Positions 26,801-35,730 of a stretch of 56,971 bases of DNA are shown here, piece after piece. Each line of letters starts with the position of its first letter. Positions within the stretch are counted from its first letter, which is position 1. Below the pieces are notes generated by a model. The model was not told where the DNA came from. It saw only the letters and a list, made by a program, of their open reading frames with translations, and ran no database searches. The DNA is taken from contig NZ_JAIYEP010000019.1 of assembly GCF_020515525.1 (NCBI RefSeq), forward strand, positions 1 to 56,971, in the 5' to 3' direction. The position numbers and the translations under genes are program-made. The stretch is from Rhodococcus yananensis. Its GTDB lineage: Bacteria; Actinomycetota; Actinomycetes; Mycobacteriales; Mycobacteriaceae.

Positions 26801-28845
26801 TGCAGGCTCTGCACTCCTACCGTGATCACATCGCGAGCGTCGGCAAGGGCACCGGACGGTACGCGGAACGTTATCGTGCCGCGGCACGTGAGGCCATGCA
26901 GGTCGCGCAGGGCGCCGTCCCGGCGTGGGTGATGCCGTTGCAGCAGGTGTTGGCATCGATTCCGCCCGAACAGAATTCGTTCGACGTCGTCATCGTCGAC
27001 GAGGCGAGCCAGGCCGACATCAGCAGCCTGTACCTGCTGTGGTTGGCGCCGCGCGTGATCGTCGTCGGCGACGACCGGCAGTGCGCGCCGAGCGAGGTGT
27101 CGTTGGGTGCACTCGACGGGGTGTTCAGTCGTCTCGACTCGTACCTGTCGGACATCCCGAAGTACTTGCGCGACGGGTTCACTCCGCGATCGAGTGTGTT
27201 CTCGCTGCTGCGTTCACGGTTCGGGAGCGTCATCCGGTTGCGGGAGCATTTCCGGTCGATGCCGGAGATCATCTCGTGGTCCAGCGACCGGTTCTACGCG
27301 GACGCACCGCTGGTGCCGATGCGGCAGTTCGGGTCCGACCGGCTTCCGCCACTGCGCACCAGCTTCGTCGACGGTGGTGTCGTCACCGGGCAGAACTCGA
27401 CGTTGACGAACCGCGTGGAGGCCCGGGCGCTCGCCGACACCCTCGTGCACTGCCTGAACGACGACGCGTACGACGGGAAGACGTTCGGTGTGGTCGTCCT
27501 GCAGGGGCAGTCGCAGGTCGACGTCATCCAGAACGAACTGCTCGACCGGCTCACCCCCGCGCAGTGGGACGAACGCAGATTGCGTGTCGGTACACCCCCG
27601 GACTTCCAGGGCGACGAGCGGCACGTGGTGTTCCTGTCGATGGTCGTCGCGCCCGAACAGAACATCGCGGCGATGACGCGCACCGAATACCAGCGACGGT
27701 TCAATGTGGCCGCGTCGCGGGCGAAGGACCAGCTGTGGTTGTTCCATTCGCGGACGGCGGACACCCTGAGGTCGACGGACCTGCGGCATTCGCTGCTCAC
27801 CCACATGCAGTCGATACCCCCGACCTCGGCCCCGCCGATGCCGGAGGGGGTGACGCGCGACGAGCGGCACGAGGCGTTCGGCAGCGTCTTCGAACAGAAC
27901 GTGTTCCTCGACATCGCCGCCCGCGGATATCACGTGAATCCGCAGGTGGAGGTCAACGGGTATGTCCTCGACCTGGTGGTGACGGGCGACGCCGGCAGGC
28001 TCGCCGTCGCATGCGACGGCGACCGTTGGCACACGAACCCGGAGCGGCAACGCGAGGATGTCGACCGGGAGCGGGAGCTGCAGCGGAGCGGGTGGCGGTT
28101 CTGGCGGGTCCGGGAATCCGAGTACTACCTGGATCCGGTGGCGGCGCTGTCCGGGTTGTGGGGTGAGCTCGATCGGCGCGGCATCACCTGTGAGCCGTCC
28201 GGTGCCGCGAGGCCCGGCGAGGGGTGGGTGCCGCCGGAACCGGTGAACGACGCGTGGGTGTTCGAGGACGCCGGTGATGTCGGGGAAGCGCCGGCGGTTC
28301 CCGCTGCGCCGGCGCCCGTCGTCGTGCAGGTGCGCAGGCCGGAGCCGACCGTCGACGATGCGATCACGGAGATGATTCCGGTGATCACGGAGCCGGTCGC
28401 GGAGGACGCTCCGCTCCCCGAATCGTCGGTGGGGACGTCGGCGTCGTCGAGGCTCGCCGACATGATCGTGGATGCGCTGGGTGCGGAGTCGCACGCGGTG
28501 GTCGAACTCGCCGGGCGTCTCGACATGGACTGGACGGTTGTGCTCGCGGTGCTCGAGGAACTCGTCGTCGCGGGGGTCGTCGAGGAATCGTCCGCGCCGG
28601 GGGAGAGGGCCGAGTACCGGGTTGTCGGTGCGGGACCGGTCGCGGCGACCACGGAGCCGTCGAGGCTCGCGGACCGGATCGTGGACGTGCTGACGGAACG
28701 CGGAACGGTGTCCCTCGCCGATCTCGAGTTCTGGTTGGGGGAGCCGCGGGAGCAGATCGAGGCGACGATGGGTGGCCTCGTGGAACACGGTCGCGCCGAG
28801 AGCCTGCCCGAGTGGGGACCGAGTATCTACGGTCCGCGCGGGTAG
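23854..28845 (+). CDS. Giant SF1 helicase-Vsr nuclease-winged helix protein, paralog 1
   Basis: A 1,663-residue protein. An unrecognised N-terminal domain (residues 1-340, opening with DPELRDRVQRLLAFLSELVK) precedes a UPF1/DNA2-like SF1 helicase. Walker A GPPGTGKT is at 376-383, then a roughly 650-residue helical insertion, then motif II VIVDEASQAD (D1049, E1050) and motifs IV-VI ending FNVAASRAKDQLW near 1290. A Vsr/DUF559-like nuclease follows at about 1343-1440, but its expected Glu is Ala1386 (LAVACDGD). Two C-terminal winged helices (about 1530-1590 and 1602-1660) follow an acidic linker. GTG 23854 or ATG 23857 starts it. Likely genome defence; not matched to a named system. Confidence 0.8.
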   Translation: MMGVGVESRENDPELRDRVQRLLAFLSELVKARSAPVRNLDDHRGVLPLDDGDLDIGLSPDATAGEVVLRARRVHLEEPPPLPAVVAPHVNGTIDDSGAEPTLTSGAPATVDAFDTWLTEWRAWAAVDRERRPAARLYSFLQRAMLDLEAQPESLELVVASGLLHLPADAAGEEVRTHLITQSTVVERHDDSGDLLVLLNPDAGPSLEDTQLLTGLGAFDPSGTRHLRESLATRVASPIDPAVEVFLKDWAGRALTVHVDLVDRADDTRADDAPSPDRTLTVSPALVLRQRGAHSLIEYYERMIEAAADESNPVPLGLAQLVEAIEPADRVAWLDRTGSGSAALLADDPLFPLPVNEEQRDILDRLTGDSGVVVEGPPGTGKTHTIANLVSALLARGQRVLVTSEKAQALRVLRDKLPPELQELCVSVTDAARGGSAELNRSVSEIATRKAQFNPSRVARRIEDLATQRTEALNRRAVLTEQVRQARAEETVVHTEAVPGYAGTLAAIVRQVRTQQARHGWLPGPVLADTPPLTVDELHTLLSLHQRSTAERAQRRHQVFPDLSLPTVGDVRYACDAVAQANSDATGGELPGLLRVLEGASPDELTRIHDLCEQLQGALQEAERLDAQFQRMADAVLSGQAQHLWGKTAELQDLVQAAQDADRLVGTSIVETPVAGRKAFEAYDALARRLDAGDTWRTGLARFRRSDEQSAVEALGEPATVDGVPATTASTVRIVAEHMRAFDAVRVVGIILRDLGIELPADESRSRAVGALAFVNRDRAIIDDLTARARAVESALQDINPGAPRIATIDQARAVAESARAIAAVGNAEANKTWLESVAVYVQDETADGVSPEATALAQAFHDRDFDAISAALGAWEQAVHEHREELELVALHERLAEAAPALAQAIATTPWDPGWPACLAYIDGAWAWRRAERWVRDRHESADGQLGRDLDAVEQDIARLTAQLAAEQAWSACLERTTAEQVQALHSYRDHIASVGKGTGRYAERYRAAAREAMQVAQGAVPAWVMPLQQVLASIPPEQNSFDVVIVDEASQADISSLYLLWLAPRVIVVGDDRQCAPSEVSLGALDGVFSRLDSYLSDIPKYLRDGFTPRSSVFSLLRSRFGSVIRLREHFRSMPEIISWSSDRFYADAPLVPMRQFGSDRLPPLRTSFVDGGVVTGQNSTLTNRVEARALADTLVHCLNDDAYDGKTFGVVVLQGQSQVDVIQNELLDRLTPAQWDERRLRVGTPPDFQGDERHVVFLSMVVAPEQNIAAMTRTEYQRRFNVAASRAKDQLWLFHSRTADTLRSTDLRHSLLTHMQSIPPTSAPPMPEGVTRDERHEAFGSVFEQNVFLDIAARGYHVNPQVEVNGYVLDLVVTGDAGRLAVACDGDRWHTNPERQREDVDRERELQRSGWRFWRVRESEYYLDPVAALSGLWGELDRRGITCEPSGAARPGEGWVPPEPVNDAWVFEDAGDVGEAPAVPAAPAPVVVQVRRPEPTVDDAITEMIPVITEPVAEDAPLPESSVGTSASSRLADMIVDALGAESHAVVELAGRLDMDWTVVLAVLEELVVAGVVEESSAPGERAEYRVVGAGPVAATTEPSRLADRIVDVLTERGTVSLADLEFWLGEPREQIEATMGGLVEHGRAESLPEWGPSIYGPRG

Positions 28846-28862
28846 GCGCGGCGGGCGCCCGA

Positions 28863-30149
28863 TCAGCCGCCGGCGGCATCGCCCTCGAAGATGAGGTACT
28901 GCGCGGTCGCCAGCTGATGCGCCTGCTTCCCGGTGTCGCCGGAGACCTCCGCGACGTACGGCCCGTGCTGCACCGCACACGTCACGTGTTCCGTCAGGGC
29001 GTCGACGATCTCGAAGCACAGGCTGTTCGGCACCCCGGGTGGTCCGGGAACCTCGATGCTGCTACCGCGAGCACGGAGCAGGTCGGGCATCGTGCCCAGC
29101 AGTTCTTCGGCGCCCCCGACGGTCTCGGACCTGTAGATGTTCGTTGCGTTGACCGCGAAATGGTCGGTGCCGGTGGCGGTCAGCGCGTCGAGCGTGCCCG
29201 CCTGATCGGCGGCGAGGTGCGCGGCCCCTCGCACCCCGAACACCGACATGGCGTTGAAGTCCCCCGAGTCGTCGCGGCCGTACGGCACGGTGAGCCGAAG
29301 AACGCCGTCGGGGTCGACCTCCAGCGCCGTCAGGTCTGCCGGGTCGGTGGGGTGGAATCCGTCGAGCAGGGTTCGTTGCAGATCCAGGGTCGTTGCCATC
29401 GTGGTCTCGACCCACGACCACGGGTCGATCGTGGCGCCGGGAAAGGCCATGGCGTCGAGCTCGGTGTGGATGACGTAACAGTCGTACGGGGTGAACGAAC
29501 TGCCGATCACGTAGCTGTCCCCGGTCTTGACACCCACGAAACTGTCGGGCAGCGACACCATCGGATACTCGGTGGGTGGGGGCAGGTCCGGGATGATCAC
29601 CGAGCTCCGGGTGAGGCTGTCGCGGTGCAGGTCGGCGGAGGCGTGTACCGCGGACTCCGCGTCCGGGAACTGCAGCACCGCGTGCGTCATGATGCGTCTC
29701 GTCCCCACCTCGAACCCCAGGTCGGTCCGTCGCCGGGTGGTGAATCCCGCGTAGTACCCGTACTTCTCGGCGATCGCGGGAATCGCCTCGTCGATCTGCC
29801 CGGTGAGCGCGAACGAGAGAATCTTCCCGTCGGGGATGGAATAGGTGTCGCGTGCTGACGGTGTGACGAGTTCGGCGTCCACCTCGACGGGCAGAACGAC
29901 GGCTTCCGCGAGGCGTTGACTCTCGCGGTAGCTGCCCGCCGCCGCGTTGGGCACGACCGGTGCGTCGATGTCGAGCGGCGTCCTGCGGTACGGGCCCGGA
30001 TCGAGCTCACCCGGTGCGGCCGGGATCAGCGCCTGCGGTTGCGCCGCGGCACTGCTGCTCGACTCGCCCGCGCCCGTGCATCCGACCACCGCGACCGTCG
30101 CCGCCAGCGCGAGCACCGCCACAGTTGTTCGGGCATGCCTTCTCGCCAT
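28863..30149 (-). CDS. DUF7373-like lipoprotein
   Basis: A 428-residue secreted lipoprotein. Residues 1-24 are a signal peptide with lipobox VAVVGC; a Ser/Ala-rich linker follows. The mature part contains DGKILSFALTGQIDEAIPAIAEKYGYYAGF and a repeated alpha/beta layout typical of DUF7373 proteins of Rhodococcus and Nocardia. GGAGA precedes ATG 30149. It lies on the opposite strand between the two giant helicase genes, an odd position that suggests it was inserted there or was left between them by a duplication. No link to the helicases is implied by sequence. Confidence 0.75.
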   Translation of the reverse strand: MARRHARTTVAVLALAATVAVVGCTGAGESSSSAAAQPQALIPAAPGELDPGPYRRTPLDIDAPVVPNAAAGSYRESQRLAEAVVLPVEVDAELVTPSARDTYSIPDGKILSFALTGQIDEAIPAIAEKYGYYAGFTTRRRTDLGFEVGTRRIMTHAVLQFPDAESAVHASADLHRDSLTRSSVIIPDLPPPTEYPMVSLPDSFVGVKTGDSYVIGSSFTPYDCYVIHTELDAMAFPGATIDPWSWVETTMATTLDLQRTLLDGFHPTDPADLTALEVDPDGVLRLTVPYGRDDSGDFNAMSVFGVRGAAHLAADQAGTLDALTATGTDHFAVNATNIYRSETVGGAEELLGTMPDLLRARGSSIEVPGPPGVPNSLCFEIVDALTEHVTCAVQHGPYVAEVSGDTGKQAHQLATAQYLIFEGDAAGG

Positions 30150-30539
30150 CGCAGGTCTCCGTCTCGTCCTCCGGTGAGAGGGTTCGCCGACGGCCGTGCG
30201 CGCGCCCACCTGCACCCCCTCCCGCACGTGGACGGACGAACCGTACCCACCCCCCGATCCGATCCGACCACCGGGACCGACGAGTGGGGGGCGGACGCGG
30301 TGCCGTGCGTCGACCAGGGGTTGCGTGCCCTGAAGCTCGGCGACAACCGGCCGACGGTGTAACACCCTCCCCTGCGCTGTGAGATGTACTGCATGATTGT
30401 TGTTCGCGCAAAACAGCTGCGGTGAGGGCGACGAGCGGGAAGGGCGGACGCCACCAGGGGCGGGCCGGGCACACACGTGTCCCCCCTCTTTCCTATGGTG
30501 AACTCGTCCGTTTCGTCGGATCACGGTCGAGGCTGCAGG
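30150..30539. other. Intergenic region between lipoprotein and second helicase
   Basis: This 390-bp gap holds the divergent promoters. The lipoprotein promoter is at the left and the TCCTATGGTG element of helicase 2 is at 30491-30500. A short open stretch ending at 30362 (CVDQGLRALKLGDN) could be a fossil 3' end of a gene, but it has no start or partner. No RNA gene or repeat copy is seen. Confidence 0.5.
30491..30500 (+). promoter_or_regulatory. Putative promoter element of the second giant helicase
   Basis: TCCTATGGTG lies about 40-50 nt before GTG 30540 and matches 9 of 10 bases of the element before the first helicase. TATGGT fits the actinobacterial TANNNT -10 consensus. The role is inferred from conservation. 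Confidence 0.4.
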
Positions 30540-33500
30540 GTGAGTGGAGTGGGTGTGGAGTCGAAGGAGAACGATCCCGAGCTGAAGGATCGTGTGCAAC
30601 GCCTGCTCGCCTTCCTGTCCGAGCTGGTCAAAGCCCGCAGCGCTCCGGTCCGCGTCGCGGAGAAACACCGTGCCGTCATGCCCCTCGAGGGCAACCTCGA
30701 CGTCGGTCTCAGCACCGACGCCGCGGCCGGTGACGTCGTCCTCCGCGCGCGGCGTGTCCATCTCGAGGATCCGCCGCGGCCTCCCACACCGGTCGCGACG
30801 TACCTCCGGGGATCGATCGGCGACTCCGCGGTCGAACCGACGCTCGGCGCGGACGCTCCCGCCGACCTCGACGGCTTCGACACCTGGCTCGACGAGTGGC
30901 GGGCGTGGGCAGCGGTCGACCGGGAGCGGCGTCCCGCATGGCACCTCTACACGTTCCTGCAGCGCGCACTGCTCGATCTCGAAGCGCAACCCGAGTCGCT
31001 GGAACTCGTCATCGCGTCGGGACTGCTTCAGCTGTCATCCCAGGTGGCGGGTGACCAGGTCCGCACGCACCTGATCACGCAGTCCACGGTGATCGAGCGA
31101 CACGCCGCCTCCGGCGATCTGCTGGTGCGGTTGAACCCGGAGGCCGGGCCGTCGCTCGAGGACACTCAGCTCCTCACCGGACTCGAGGTGTTCGACCCGT
31201 CCGGCACCCGCAACCTGCACGAATCCTTGGCGACGCGTGTCGCCTCACCCGTCGACCCGGCCGCCGCCGTGTTCCTCAAGGACTGGGCCGACCGTGCCCT
31301 CACCGTGCGCGTCGACGTCGTCGACCGCGCCGAGGACGCATCGTCGCCCGACAAACTCCTGACGCCGTCACCCACGCTGGTTCTCCGCAAACGCGGAGCC
31401 TACGCGCTGATCGAGTACTACGACCGCATGACCGAGGCGGCTGCCGGTGAGTCGAGCCGGGTGCCGCTCGGGCTCGCACAACTCGTCGAAGCGATCGAAC
31501 CCGCCGACCGGGTGGCCTGGCTCGACCGGTCGGGCACGGCGTCGTCGGCGCTGATCGCCGAGGACCCGCTGTTCCCGCTGCCGGCGAACCAGGAGCAGCG
31601 CGACATCATCGATCGGCTCACCGGCGACAGCGGTGTCGTCGTGGAAGGCCCACCGGGCACCGGCAAGACCCACACCATCGCGAACCTCGTCTCCGCGCTG
31701 CTGGCGCGCGGCCAGCGGGTGCTCGTCACCAGCGAGAAAGCCCAGGCGCTGCGGGTGCTGCGCGACAAACTTCCGCGCGAGATGCAGGAACTGTGCGTGT
31801 CGGTCACCGACGCCGCCCGCGGAGGATCCGCCGAACTCAATCGCAGCGTCAGCGAGATCGCCACCCGCAAAGCACAGTTCAACCCGACCCGCACCAGGCA
31901 GCGGATCGACGAACTCGCGGCGCAACGCGACGACGCACTGAGTCGTCGGGCCGTGCTGACCGAACAGATCCGGCAGTCCCGAGAATCGGAGACCTACGTT
32001 CATCCGGAGGTCGCGACCGGCTATCAGGGCACGGCCGCGTCGATCGTCCGCCAGGTCGACGAGCAGGCCACCCGGCACGGCTGGCTGCCCGTTCCGATCC
32101 TCGCCGACACACCTCCGCTCACCGCGGAGGAACTGCACACCCTGCTGTCCCTGCACCAACGGTCCAGCACCGAACGCGCGCGACGTCGCCGCCAGGTCTT
32201 CCCGGAACTCTCCCTTCCCCCCATCGCGGACCTTCAGAACGCGTGCGATGTGATCGCGCAGGCACCCGGCGCCGCGACCGGCGGTGAGGTGCCGGGCCTG
32301 CTGCGGATGCTGGAGGGGGCATCGCCCGACACACTGACCCGCATCCAGGGGCTCTGCGAGCAGTTGCGCGGCGCCCTACGCGATGTCGACCAACTCGACC
32401 CGCGCTTCCAGCGCGCGGCCGATCACGTCCTGTCCGGCCAGGCACATCACCTGTGGGGCAAGACCGCACAGATTCCCGAACTCGTCCGGATGGCGCAGGA
32501 AGCCGACCGATTCGTCGACACCCACACGGTGGAGACACCCGCGGTCGGCCGGGCAGCGTTCGACGCGTACGAGGCGCTGGCCGACAAACTCGACGCGGGG
32601 GAGTCGTGGCGCACCGGCCTGTCGCGGTTCCGGAGAAGCGACGAGCAATCGGCCGTCGAGGCGCTCGGCCCACTCGCGACCGTCGACGGTGTGGCCGCCA
32701 CAACGGCACCGACCGTGCGGATCGTCGCCGAACACCTCCGCGCCCTGGACATCGCACGAGCAGTCGGCGTCATCCTGCACGACCTCGGAATCGACATCCC
32801 CCTCGACGGGTCGCGCAGCCGCGCCGTCGGCATCCTCACCCACATCGACCGTGACCGGACGATCGTCGACGCCCTCACCGCGCGCGTCCGCGACGTCAGC
32901 GACGCGCTGCAGGCGGTGAGCCCGGATGCACCGCGGATCGCGAGTATCGCCCAGGCACGGTCGGTCGGCGACTCGGCGCACGCCATCGCCGCCGCGAGCA
33001 GTGCCGAGGCGAGCAGATCCTGGCTCGAGTCGGTGGCCGCCCGCGTGCGCGACGCGACCGTCCGCGGCGCGTCACCCGAAGGCCAGGCATTGACGCAGGC
33101 CCTGCACGACGCCGACGGCGCCGGTATCCGCGCGGCGCTCGACGCCTGGGACGTCGCGGTCCGTGAACACCACGAGGAAATGCAACTCGAGTCGCTGCAC
33201 ACCCGGTTGGCCGATGCGGCACCGGCGCTCGCGCAGGCGATCGCGGACGACCCGACGAACCCGGACCGGTCGGCGCGACTCACCTCCATCGACAGTGCGT
33301 GGGCGTGGCGCCGGGCCGAAGAATGGGTGCGGCACCACCACGAGCGTCGGGACAGCCCACTCGAGCATGCACTCGACGTCGTGGAGAAGGACATCGCCCG
33401 GCTCACCGCGCAACTCGCGGCCGAAAAAGCGTGGAGTTCATGCCTCGACCGCACGACGGCGACGCAGGTTCAAGCACTGCAGACGTACCGTGACCACGTC

Positions 33501-35534
33501 GCCAGCATCGGCAAGGGCACCGGCAAGTACGCCGAACGGTACCGAGCGGGTGCGCGTGAAGCCATGCAGGTCGCGCAGGGCGCCGTCCCGGCATGGGTGA
33601 TGCCGTTGCAGCAGGTGTTGGCATCGATTCCGCCCGAACAGAATTCGTTCGACGTCGTCATCGTCGACGAAGCGAGCCAGGCCGACATCAGCAGCCTGTT
33701 CCTGCTGTGGCTGGCGCCGCGCGTGATCGTCGTCGGCGACGACAAGCAGTGCGCGCCGAGTGACGTCGCGTCGGGTGCGCTCGACGGCGTGTTCAGTCGG
33801 CTCGACTCGTACCTGTCGGACATCCCGAAGTATCTGCGCGACAGTTTCACACCACGATCGAGCGTGTTCTCGCTGCTACGTTCCCGTTTCGGGAGCATCA
33901 TTCGACTGCGCGAGCACTTCCGCTGCATGCCGGAGATCATCAACTGGTCGAGCAACCAGTTCTACGCGGACGCCCCACTGGTACCGGTGCGGCAGTTCGG
34001 TGCCGACAGGCTACCGCCGCTGCGCACCACCTACGTCGAAGGCGGTGTCGTCACCGGCCGCAATGCGTCGCTGACCAACCGGGTCGAGGCGCGGGCGCTC
34101 GCCGATGCGCTCGCGACGTGCCTCGACGACAAAGCATACGACGGCAAGACCTTCGGGGTCGTCGTCCTGCAAGGGCAGTCGCAGGTCGACGTCATCCAGA
34201 ACGAACTGCTCGACCGACTCACCCCCGACCAGTGGGAAGAGCGCCGGCTCCGCGTCGGCACGCCCCCGGACTTCCAGGGCGACGAACGGCACGTGGTGTT
34301 CCTGTCGATGGTTGTGGCGCCCGAGCAGAACATCGCCGCGATGACGAAGACCGAATACCAGCGACGGTTCAACGTGGCGGCGTCGCGCGCGCAGGACCAG
34401 CTGTGGCTGTTCCACTCCCGGACCGCCGATTCGCTGCGGGCCACGGACCTTCGTCATTCGTTGCTCACGTACATGCAGTCGACGTCGCCGGCGCCGGCGG
34501 AACCCATGCCCGACGGCGTCACCCGCGACGAGCGACACGACGCGTTCGACAGTCTCTTCGAGCAACGCGTGTTCCTCGACATCGTGGCGCGCGGCTATCA
34601 CGTGAATCCTCAGGTCGAAGCGAACGGACGACGCATCGACCTGGTGGTGACGGGTGCGGCCGGCAAACTCGCGGTCGAGTGCGACGGCGACCACTGGCAC
34701 AGCAGCCCCGACCAGCAGCGAGCCGACCTCGAACGGGAACGTGAGCTTCAGCGATGCGGGTGGAAGTTCTGGCGGATCCGCGAATCCGAGTACTACCTCG
34801 ACCCGGTCGGGTCGCTGACCGGGCTGTGGGCCGAACTCGAACGACGCGGGATCACACCCAACGTTGTCGGGGTTGCGGACGTAGCTGCCGCTCCCGAGGA
34901 GAACTGGGCCCCGGTCGAGTTGGTCGACGACGACACTTCGGCTGACGATGTTGTCGACATCGCCGAGCATCCGGAGGTGCAACCGGAACCGGCGGTGGCA
35001 GCGGTCGAGCCTGCGACGGTGGAGACGTCGAAGGTCGCTGACACCGAACTGCTGAATCCCGCGGAGGTTCCTGCGCGGCCGACGGTGTCGCCGCTGGGCG
35101 ACACGATCGTGACGACGCTCGGGCACGAATCCCTTCCGGTCGTCGAGATCGCGGGTCGGCTCGACATGGACTGGAAGATTGTGCTCGCCGAGCTGGACGA
35201 ACTTCTCGAAGCCGGTGTGGTCAGCGAAATCCCCGTTCCGGGCAAGCGGACCGAATACCGGGTCGCCGGCGAAGTCGAAGACACGGACGTCGAGGTCGGC
35301 TCAGGCTTCGGTGCCGCCACACCGATCGAACCCGATCCGGGTGCGGAGTCCCCACTGGCGTCGAGGATTCTCGGAGCACTCGAATCCGGTCCGGTCTCGT
35401 TGTCGGATCTCGCTCACCGGCTCGGCGAGGACCGCGAGCACATCGAGTCGACAGTCGTGGACCTCGTCTCGCAGGGCAGGGTGGACCGACTACCGGAACG
35501 CGGACCCAGCGTGTACGGCCTGGCAGCACGGTAG
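30540..35534 (+). CDS. Giant SF1 helicase-Vsr nuclease-winged helix protein, paralog 2
   Basis: A 1,664-residue protein, clearly paralogous over its full length to the gene at 23.85-28.85 kb, with the same domain order. The Walker A lysine is K376 (GPPGTGKT). Motif II is D1043/E1044 in VIVDEASQAD, preceded by the same large helical insertion. The Vsr/DUF559-like nuclease at about 1337-1430 keeps its Glu (E1380 in LAVECDGD), unlike paralog 1. Two winged helices end the protein after a longer acidic linker. GTG 30540 is chosen because it aligns with the other paralog's start; the longer frame has no support. Likely DNA-targeting defence, mechanism unknown. Confidence 0.8.
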   Translation: MSGVGVESKENDPELKDRVQRLLAFLSELVKARSAPVRVAEKHRAVMPLEGNLDVGLSTDAAAGDVVLRARRVHLEDPPRPPTPVATYLRGSIGDSAVEPTLGADAPADLDGFDTWLDEWRAWAAVDRERRPAWHLYTFLQRALLDLEAQPESLELVIASGLLQLSSQVAGDQVRTHLITQSTVIERHAASGDLLVRLNPEAGPSLEDTQLLTGLEVFDPSGTRNLHESLATRVASPVDPAAAVFLKDWADRALTVRVDVVDRAEDASSPDKLLTPSPTLVLRKRGAYALIEYYDRMTEAAAGESSRVPLGLAQLVEAIEPADRVAWLDRSGTASSALIAEDPLFPLPANQEQRDIIDRLTGDSGVVVEGPPGTGKTHTIANLVSALLARGQRVLVTSEKAQALRVLRDKLPREMQELCVSVTDAARGGSAELNRSVSEIATRKAQFNPTRTRQRIDELAAQRDDALSRRAVLTEQIRQSRESETYVHPEVATGYQGTAASIVRQVDEQATRHGWLPVPILADTPPLTAEELHTLLSLHQRSSTERARRRRQVFPELSLPPIADLQNACDVIAQAPGAATGGEVPGLLRMLEGASPDTLTRIQGLCEQLRGALRDVDQLDPRFQRAADHVLSGQAHHLWGKTAQIPELVRMAQEADRFVDTHTVETPAVGRAAFDAYEALADKLDAGESWRTGLSRFRRSDEQSAVEALGPLATVDGVAATTAPTVRIVAEHLRALDIARAVGVILHDLGIDIPLDGSRSRAVGILTHIDRDRTIVDALTARVRDVSDALQAVSPDAPRIASIAQARSVGDSAHAIAAASSAEASRSWLESVAARVRDATVRGASPEGQALTQALHDADGAGIRAALDAWDVAVREHHEEMQLESLHTRLADAAPALAQAIADDPTNPDRSARLTSIDSAWAWRRAEEWVRHHHERRDSPLEHALDVVEKDIARLTAQLAAEKAWSSCLDRTTATQVQALQTYRDHVASIGKGTGKYAERYRAGAREAMQVAQGAVPAWVMPLQQVLASIPPEQNSFDVVIVDEASQADISSLFLLWLAPRVIVVGDDKQCAPSDVASGALDGVFSRLDSYLSDIPKYLRDSFTPRSSVFSLLRSRFGSIIRLREHFRCMPEIINWSSNQFYADAPLVPVRQFGADRLPPLRTTYVEGGVVTGRNASLTNRVEARALADALATCLDDKAYDGKTFGVVVLQGQSQVDVIQNELLDRLTPDQWEERRLRVGTPPDFQGDERHVVFLSMVVAPEQNIAAMTKTEYQRRFNVAASRAQDQLWLFHSRTADSLRATDLRHSLLTYMQSTSPAPAEPMPDGVTRDERHDAFDSLFEQRVFLDIVARGYHVNPQVEANGRRIDLVVTGAAGKLAVECDGDHWHSSPDQQRADLERERELQRCGWKFWRIRESEYYLDPVGSLTGLWAELERRGITPNVVGVADVAAAPEENWAPVELVDDDTSADDVVDIAEHPEVQPEPAVAAVEPATVETSKVADTELLNPAEVPARPTVSPLGDTIVTTLGHESLPVVEIAGRLDMDWKIVLAELDELLEAGVVSEIPVPGKRTEYRVAGEVEDTDVEVGSGFGAATPIEPDPGAESPLASRILGALESGPVSLSDLAHRLGEDREHIESTVVDLVSQGRVDRLPERGPSVYGLAAR

Positions 35535-35730
35535 GACGACGATCGCCCGAATCGACGAGAGGTGGTTGGGTGACTCGTGGATTCGTGCATTGGGGCCGGC
35601 AGGGTCGAGTCCTTCGCATCGCGAATGGATTGGGCCTGGCCTGCTCGCGAGCCCAGGCGCCCATCGTCCGGATCGAGCGTTGCTGGCTGAACCGTATCGA
35701 AGTTGATCTGCAGGTCGACGCCGGCCAACC

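Noticed and set aside
27214-29019. A 600-codon minus-strand frame across helicase 1 and the lipoprotein 3' end
   Set aside because: His/Arg/Pro-rich translation with no motif; it runs antisense to the helicase. A GC-skew artefact.
35535-35730. tRNA-like GGTCGAGTCC stretch after helicase 2
   Set aside because: No acceptor stem, anticodon arm or CCA-compatible fold could be formed around it.
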